Below are positions 57,619 to 64,000 of a DNA stretch of 64,000 nt, one piece after another. The translations under genes were made by a program, and so were the position numbers. Numbering within the stretch: position 1 is the first letter of the stretch; the number at the start of each line of letters is the position of its first letter. Location: contig CAMZMU010000041.1 of assembly GCA_947311845.1 (NCBI GenBank), positions 138,408,687 to 138,472,686 on the forward strand, in the 5' to 3' direction. The notes beneath the pieces were generated by a model that was not told where the DNA came from, searched no databases, and worked only from the letters and a program-made list of their open reading frames with translations. The DNA is from Poa pratensis (lineage: Eukaryota > Streptophyta > Magnoliopsida > Poales > Poaceae).

Positions 57619-58276
57619 AATAATCTACTATCACAGTCGCCCTCATCCCCTCGCTCTGCTACAGTGCCCGAGGGGCGATTTTTGAGAGTCAACTGCCGAA
57701 CCACCTCGCTCGCCGGTGGGACGTGGGTTCTCCCCCCTCCGTCGGCCGCTCCGGCGGCGGGAGGGTGGGGGAAGCCCGTCCCACGGCGTGTACATAGTGT
57801 AGGTCCTGGTAGTTCACCGGCCGGCGGCGCTCGGGAGGAGATGGAGCTGCAGGTTCGGTTTTTGGTGTCGGCGGTGATCCCCTCTGGCGGCGGTGCTCTC
57901 TGGAGCTCCTCTGCCTCGCGACCGACTTCTCCGAGCTCGAGGATTCGCGGATCCGTCGAGTTCGTTTTACCACGGCCAGGTTCGGGTCAGCGGCGGACCT
58001 GGATGTTGAAGATCTGGAGGTTGCTGTGTTGGTTCTTCGCGGCAACGGCGGCGAGCTCTGGTGTAGGCTCTTCGGAGCCGGCGATCGACGACTTCCCGTC
58101 TGCGTGTGGTGGCTCCAGGCGATCCAAGGTTGGGGAGCTTCGCAGCGGCGCGCCATCGACGGCATCTGCTTCGTCACCGACGCCGGGATCCAGTGGTATT
58201 TCTTGTATTTTTGCTTTCATGCTGGTTCTCTCTGTAAGAGTGGGGAATTAGTGTAGCTTCCTCCATCGCAAAAAAA
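57619..58276 (+). mobile_element. GC-rich poly(A) retroposon, 658 bp
   Basis: It ends CTTCCTCCATCGC plus an A-run (58270-58278) and is flanked by an 18-bp duplication AAGTAAACAAAGTACAAC (57601-57618, 58277-58294). Unit 1 has the single-copy empty site at about 30125. The 5' part aligns with the 28531 element and the 3' part with the 56542 element, linking all three into one family. Open frames are GC-driven and lack RT, endonuclease or RNA-binding motifs. Confidence 0.85.
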
Positions 58277-58551
58277 AAGTAAACAAAGTACAACTATATT
58301 CCTTATAAAAATATGTATACCAAGCATTACGAAGATGATACTAATTAAGCCAAACCAATCTGTGTTTGATACCGCACTATATTCACCGGCTTTTACACTA
58401 GACATATGTCATGATTGATGATAGTTCGGTGTTACTGATAAACATTAATAAATGAAACAATAAATTTATTATATTCTCCAATGAATTTTTCATCTACCTC
58501 TCCTTGTAATTATTATCTAAGTTGGTATACACATGTCGGTAATGACAACAG

Positions 58552-60408
58552 TAGTGGCAGAGCTAGGATTTATTCGCTGGGTGTTCAAACTCATAAAAAA
58601 ATAGACATCAACATAAAGGACACATTTTTCAGAAACTACCTGATATATAGCCAACACCATAATATGTTGAGAAATATGTTAAAACTAGTGTTAATTACAA
58701 TAGAAATAGCATAAAGATTAAAATCTCAACTGTATCATCCCCTATTACTTGCAAGAAAATAGCCCACCCAATAAATGTCACTAAGCTATAGTCTAACCAC
58801 CTTGTGTGTCTCATAAGAAGAAACTAAATTGAAGTGATTCAAAGCAGACATGCAAACAAGCAACTCGAAATTGACTTTGCCAAACCGATTGTTTAGCTCA
58901 TGACTAATTTGATAAATGACGCCAAGAAAAACTTGCCTCCTAAAATGATCATTATTTGTTTGAATTGGGTAGAACCGATTTGATCTGTATGAAGCACATA
59001 ATTAGCAGCATTTTCCTAGGGCTTGAGAGCTGAGAGTTGGGGGGCGTGTTAAGAGAAGCAGAGCAACGTTTCGCTGCAACCAACCAAGCGTTTCTCCCTG
59101 TTGATGCTATGGAGAGGTAGACATGTCCTAGCCTGTGTCCGGTATGTATGGTGTATGCAACGTGACGAGCAGCTCAGAAGGCCAAGATAGCATGCTCCGC
59201 TGTTTTTTTTCCTTCGTTTTCCACGAAACAGGTTTACGCCCCGCTATATTAATATAGCAACCAACCGATACAACTGTAAGACCACTGCTGGGCAAACAGC
59301 ACAATCACGCCCAAAAGGAAAATAAAAGAAAGGAAAGAGAAAAAAATGTCAACAACGCTGGATCGACGAAAGCGAAGATGACCCGCCACTGCTGCGCCCA
59401 CCGGAGAATTCCACCACGCTCCCGTGCCGCCGGAATGCCGCGTACCAAGCAACACCTTCAAGAAGGAATGCGACGATGACGACGCTGCTGCCCGGAATGA
59501 TCCTAGGATTTCTCCCGGTACCCGAAGGCGTCACCACGTCAGTGCCGATAAGAACCGACAGGGATTTCTCCCGATCCACGACACTCCACACCCTGGCCAA
59601 ACCGTAGGCTCCACCTAGCTCGCTGTCCACGGACATACGCCAGCAGTCTTGAAATCATCCACGACGTCTCACCATGGCAAACGATGCGAGGCCGGCCGGA
59701 CCGGAAAGAGTGAGCCGTAGATAGAGGACGACAACACCTCAGCCTTGTGGGAGGGCACAACCTCCACCGCCAAAGGCAGTAGCAGACCAGACGCAGCAGC
59801 AGGAGCACATCGGGCCACACTGCCCGGCTGGGCCCAGATCGGGCCCATAAAGTTTCCACCGCCGCGCTGCAGCAGACGCGGCCTCCGTAGTCCTCATCCC
59901 CATCACGAGCTGCTATTCAGCCCAACTAGAAGGGGCAATGTGAAGCCCGAGCTAGCCCGCTCTTACCCAGATCGGGCCCGAAGGCCCCCAGATCTGGGCC
60001 TAAAGGGCGCCGTCGGCCAAGCCCGCCCCTCACCACCACCGCTGCCAAGCAGCAGCGCCACCGCCTTGCCGCCATCCGGCCTATGCCGGAGCGTCGCCGG
60101 CCGAGCCGCACCGCCGCCGGCCGGAGGATCCCCGCGAACCCCCGCGAATCCACGTGAATCCCCGCCAAGCGCGCGGGTAGAACCATTCCGCCGCCGGCAC
60201 CGCGCGGGCGTCGCCCGGCGGCAGCGGGAGGGAGTGGGGAGGAGGAGAACTAGGGGCGACGGCGCTCGAAGGCCCGTCCCATCGCCCGCGGGGCCGAGCG
60301 GAACGAGCGAGGGGAGCGAAGCGGTATCCTTTTCAGTAGTCATGAGACTAGGTAGTCAATTGAGCTGGGTAGAGACTACCCTGAACACACCCTGTAGCTC
60401 CGCCCATG
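58552..60408. mobile_element. hAT-like non-autonomous element, copy 2, interrupted by a LINE-like insertion
   Basis: Same termini as 30398-31115 (TAGTGGCAGAGCTAGG left, TAGCTCCGCCCATG right). The flanking 8-mers GACAACAG and GCCAACAC are diverged versions of the original duplication. About 1.1 kb is inserted inside. Confidence 0.6.
59240..60345 (-). mobile_element. LINE-like GC-rich insertion
   Basis: Absent from unit 1 at the matching place (about 31040). On the minus strand the 3' end reads GCTATATTAATATAGCGGGG and CGTAAACCTGTTTCGTGGAA, typical of Triticeae LINE 3' ends, and the 5' part is GC-rich. No poly(A) and no clear target duplication were found, and no RT domain is present. Long frames on both strands are composition artefacts. 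Confidence 0.5.
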
Positions 60409-61339
60409 GCCAACACAATTAGAATTGCGGGAAGCCTTCTACTCCCATATACTATCTATCTTGTCATAATAAACCAACTATGCATAAACATTGGCCATCA
60501 TTTTTGCATTGAAGTTTTTATATTGTACTAGTACTCTTTTCGAGATTCCTGCTGCTAGTCCCGCCTCATCTTTCATCTATGTGTTGGATAAGCAACATGC
60601 CTAACATGTCTACTCCATGCCCTTATAAAGACCTTGATCACGACAAAATATGTTACATATTTTTGGGAAGCACTGTGCCTTTAGTTTTTGTATGCACATG
60701 GATGGCTAGATAGCGGATTTATCGTCTTGAAATTGAGTGTATATAGAAGGGTCTATCCCACCAATATGGAAATATCGTCTTTGATTTTTGTAAATGAACA
60801 ACCTCGCTACGTATATTATCATTTGAATTTATCATTGTGTTCTTTCGGGTGAATAGATTTTATGGATTTCAGAAGTATTATGGCGTCGAGATCGGGAAAA
60901 AATCAAGCATGCCTTAATGCGTTTCAGCAGTATGTTCAAAGTTGTCATTTAATTGCTTTGCTTGTACCGTATTATGCACCGTCCAGATCAAAAAACATAG
61001 CCTGCATCAACACATCCAGAAGTACCTTTCTTGGACTCGGGAATCCGGGGCTAATATAATGATTAGAATTCAGAAGAGTGCCAAAGGGGGGAAATTGCGT
61101 TTACTCGGTTCGGCCGCACACACGCGTGTGGCTGTATGCATCTGTCGACCAAGTTGTTGTGCCCATACTAGCAGCCCTACTATTTTGGGCGAGACAAAGT
61201 AGAAAATACACGAGCTTGGCTACCTCTACCTGGGAACAGGGGGCCCTTGGATTCGAGGTCCCGGGAAGACCGCCCCGCTCGCCCCCCTCTAGGGCCAGGG
61301 CTTATTCGTCAGTGTGAGCCGCCAAAGCTTGCCCTTGCC
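60409..61339. other. End of unit 2 and junction to the third copy
   Basis: Up to about 61147 it matches 31116-31887. 61148-61339 matches nothing else in the window and has no gene. The third copy of the F-box block begins near 61340. Confidence 0.5.
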
Positions 61340-62000
61340 TCCGCCGATGCCATCTGCACATAGACGCATATGCCTTGTTGCACCCGCTGGTTCTCCCAAA
61401 TCCTCTCAACCCCATTTACAAGCTTTGAATTTAGACAGCTGGCAAGCATTTGCATGCCCGCGCGTACGCAGAAAACTTGGTTAGCATTTAACCTCATAAA
61501 ATAGCTCATGGTATAGCCACTGCCACATTGGTTAGCTTCTCGAGAATCACTAGTCAGAGTTCTCGCCTAGTCTCTATATATTGCTAACACTATTCTTCAT
61601 GACTTTGGTCCCTGCATTTTCTCTCCTTGGAGCTAGCTAGCTAGAATGGTATCTTTAGAAAGAAGAGGGACGTGTTTCTCATGTTGCCTTTATCAAGCAT
61701 ATAAGAGAACATGACCACTGAATGAATTCTCAGAAGTACAGTAGGTAACTATGTTAAATGTCAATCAATGGAAAATAATTTCTTCATCAAGATTGCACAG
61801 TTTGTACGCTCCTAATGTCATGCAAGTTCTAAACTGAGACTAGTAAAATTTATAGATATGAAAAGTAAACAAAATACCACAAAAGGCCAAAAGGAATATT
61901 CCTTATGAAAATATATGTAGACCGATCATTATGATAGCAAGGCCATACAAATGGAGAAAATGATGAAAATTAAGTCAATGTGCTGCATCTATCGACATCC
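61340..62000. repeat. Noncoding local repeat, copy E (downstream of F-box copy 3)
   Basis: Nearly identical to 53060-53690 from GCCGATGCCATCTGCACATA onward. The following spacer 62001-62994 matches 53691-54691. Confidence 0.75.
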
Positions 62001-62994
62001 ACGAGGAGCCGTGCGTGGGATCACGATGACGAGTAGTACGTCTACATCGACATCAATGCGCTACATCGAGTTTCTTCTGTAACATTGCGCATCAAGAAGA
62101 AATTTTTACCTCCATGATCGATTACTTGCAGGTGTTCCTAGATAAACACGGTGGAAATTTTTGATTTGTGGTAGCGTGGAGTACACGTTCCCCAACAGAT
62201 TTTCACAACCACCTTGCTCACCTTATTTCACTACGATTGCCATACCCATGGTAGCCGAGCAGCATGGTCGTTGGGAACTCCAGACGGACGGTTGACGGTG
62301 AAACCGGGTAGCGGCGAGGGCGTGATTCAGCGGGGAAGGGAGGATGTTTGCCCAGGGATGGAGAAGGTTCGGGGGGTGTGTGGCGATGGCCGGGTCACTG
62401 GCATGTGGTGCCCTTTTTTAGATTCTATGTGGCGGGTGTGTCTACACATGCCCTTTTTCGGATTCCGGCCCTAAAGAGAAGGGTATGTCGGACATTTTTT
62501 CAGGCCATCCGATCTCATTGAACCGCTAGGGTTTTCTCGTGTCCAGATCTCATTGAACCAATGAGGAGGGCAGTGAAGGATCCCCCTGGAGACGCTCTCT
62601 TAGGCACTGAGGAAATATAGTAAGACAAACGGGCGACAAAAATTGTTCAATGATGCAACTCCCTGCTAGTCCTTCATTAGATAGCAAAACTCATCTGCTG
62701 TCAAAAGTGCCTTCCAATGGAAGCCATCTTTCACTACAAATGTGAAAACTAGGAAATTCCCTATCTACAAATGACAATGTCTAGTATTAGGAAAAAGATA
62801 TATAACATTGGAAATAGCCGGCCAGATTCAGGTACATGAGGACTACACTCAGGCATCAACATGAACTATCGGATTCCAAAAAATCATTTTTTTCTAGTGT
62901 TCAAGAACTAATTAATATCATAAAAAAACACAAATATTCCTCTTCCGACAATGAAGGATGCCGTTGTCGAGATGCAGCAGAAACACTAAGAGTT

Positions 62995-64000
62995 CTAGCA
63001 CCCACCTGACAAAGACTGTGTGAACAATGGAACATATGGAAGATAAGGATGTTTACAACCACGTGGAAGATCACATACAAAACACAGCTCCATAGAGTCC
63101 ATTTTGTATGAGAAAAGCTTCGTCGCTGATTGAGACATCATGGTAGATACTATAAATAGCACATTGTGTTCCGGGTGAATGATGACCCTAAAATAGGGCG
63201 CAAATGGTGAGTACTTTTTGCCAAAGAGTTGCAAGTGGCTGACATTGTGCTTCAAGATCCAATTTCCGCTGCGAGAATCTTCAAGAGCCCAGATTGACAA
63301 TTCAGTCATATCATATTTTGCCATATACAATTGTCCGTGTGATAGATAAACATCACCACTGGCAACATGTGGCGCAGGATAAGGAATGACCCTGCAATTC
63401 CCCTCAAGGTCGACTGCGACTACAAAAAAATCAAGAAAGGAGGACAAATATAGCACCCTGTTGAGAAAAACGCTCCTTGAAATGCTGTAAAGCGCAGTGG
63501 GCTGGTACTCCTCAACACTTCGACACGTCCAAACTCCAGTTTCCGAAGAGTAGATCCTCACCGATTTGATGCAACAATTACTAGGCTCCGAACTATATTT
63601 AGGAACAAACTCAAACACATGGAAGTGAGAAGAGACGGCAGGGTCAAACCCGAGTCGAGCTTCTGGCACATTGACGTTGTCGGGCAATTCAATGGTAGGC
63701 ACAGCCACCCACGTCTGAGTGGCGGGATTACATACCATATAAACTGGTACCTTCTTCCAGCGTCGGCAAAGGAGGAGCCCATTGCATGAGTCCAACAAGT
63801 CAACCCACCTCTTGTATTTGCCGGGTAGAAACGAGAGGGAGGGGTCGATATGTGGGCCCCAGTTCCCCGGGACGCTCTGATAACAACGAGACTTGGGTCC
63901 ACTGCGGTTGTAGTCTCTGTAGAAGAAGCCGGCGAGGGTCGGGCAGGGCAGCTTCTTGCGGTGTTCGGGATGGGAGACGAGGTCGTGCCACCGCCTAGAG
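62995..64000 (-). CDS. F-box protein gene, copy 3 (open frame, 5' end outside the window)
   Basis: A single frame is open from the window edge to the TAG at 62995-62997. At the place where copies 1 and 2 are broken it reads LPGKYKRWVDLLDSCNGLLL without interruption. The visible part begins within the F-box helix region (RRWHDLVSHPEHRKK) and includes the whole F-box-associated C-terminus (MVCNPATQTWVAVPTIELPD, FDPAVSSHFHVFEFVPKYSS, LYMAKYDMTELSIWALEDSR). It is probably the only functional member of the three; its start codon should lie about 90 bp past the window end, by comparison with copy 2. The product would be a substrate receptor of an SCF ubiquitin ligase (family knowledge); its target is unknown. 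Confidence 0.75.
   Translation of the reverse strand, partial: SRRWHDLVSHPEHRKKLPCPTLAGFFYRDYNRSGPKSRCYQSVPGNWGPHIDPSLSFLPGKYKRWVDLLDSCNGLLLCRRWKKVPVYMVCNPATQTWVAVPTIELPDNVNVPEARLGFDPAVSSHFHVFEFVPKYSSEPSNCCIKSVRIYSSETGVWTCRSVEEYQPTALYSISRSVFLNRVLYLSSFLDFFVVAVDLEGNCRVIPYPAPHVASGDVYLSHGQLYMAKYDMTELSIWALEDSRSGNWILKHNVSHLQLFGKKYSPFAPYFRVIIHPEHNVLFIVSTMMSQSATKLFSYKMDSMELCFVCDLPRGCKHPYLPYVPLFTQSLSGGC

Larger units (their letters stand above)
38026..61147. repeat. Segmental duplication, unit 2
   Basis: It starts in mid-intron 7 sequence (TCCTGCTGTTAGATGAAAA) fused to the copia fragment and runs collinear with 20334-31887. It is longer through the Tekay-type element (12.1 kb), two GC-rich retroposons and a LINE-like insertion. 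It lacks exons 1-7 of the ankyrin-TPR gene and the 26831-27883 and 28303-29618 segments of unit 1. Confidence 0.85.

Noticed and set aside
59745..60422. 225-codon ORF in the LINE-like insertion
   Set aside because: Low-complexity P/R/S/A text, overlapped by minus-strand frames, no RT or endonuclease motif.
1..64000. CRISPR arrays, rRNA or complete tRNA genes
   Set aside because: No regularly spaced repeat-spacer structure and no rRNA words were found; tRNA-like text is limited to primer-binding sites and the SINE.

Overview
The window is nuclear DNA from a large-genome grass, most likely Triticeae (wheat/Aegilops/barley group). The reasons are an Athila-lineage Ty3/gypsy element whose LTR starts TGATACGTCC, a 12 kb Tekay-type chromovirus with 3.5 kb LTRs, Stowaway and Tourist MITEs, and intron-rich plant genes almost buried in transposons. 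There are no rRNA or tRNA genes, no CRISPR array and no bacterial-style operons.

Layout. 1-7720: a degenerate Athila-type retrotransposon with gag, protease and an ATHILA ORF1-like gene but no reverse transcriptase or integrase; its 5' LTR is cut by the window edge and its 3' LTR is truncated. 7721-14200: transposon-rich spacer with a GC-rich poly(A) retroposon (10488-12046) and a Stowaway MITE. 14473-21890: an 11-exon ankyrin-repeat plus TPR gene, its introns loaded with MITEs, a SINE and a DUF868 gene fragment. 22000-32000: an RNase H-like remnant, a noncoding repeat family, an F-box gene (minus strand, frameshifted), LINE and GC-rich retroposon insertions and a hAT-like element. 32060-33940: spacer with unrecognised exon-like pieces. 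33945-35294: a Harbinger-type element carrying a REF/SRPP gene fragment. 35298-38032: a broken Ty1/copia element.

At about 38,026 the sequence switches abruptly into a second copy of the DNA that starts at 20,334 (intron 7 of the ankyrin-TPR gene). Unit 1 (20334-31887) and unit 2 (38026-61147) are a segmental duplication. Unit 2 is twice as long because a Tekay-type retrotransposon (38168-50252, 5-bp duplication ATCAC) landed in the first TPR exon and further retroposons landed downstream. From about 61,340 to the end a third, partial copy, very close to unit 2, supplies a third F-box gene that runs off the window.

Gene status. Ankyrin-TPR copy 1 keeps every exon but has a 1-nt problem in exon 6 and a destroyed acceptor before the last exon. 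Copy 2 keeps that acceptor but lacks exons 1-7 and is split by the retrotransposon. F-box copies 1 and 2 each carry a different 1-nt deletion about 11 bp apart, while copy 3 is open as far as it can be read. Paralogous blocks give ready-made empty sites for several insertions, which allows a poly(A)-tailed GC-rich retroposon family to be recognised here. Many of the gene lesions are single-base deletions, so assembly error must be excluded before they are read as biology.
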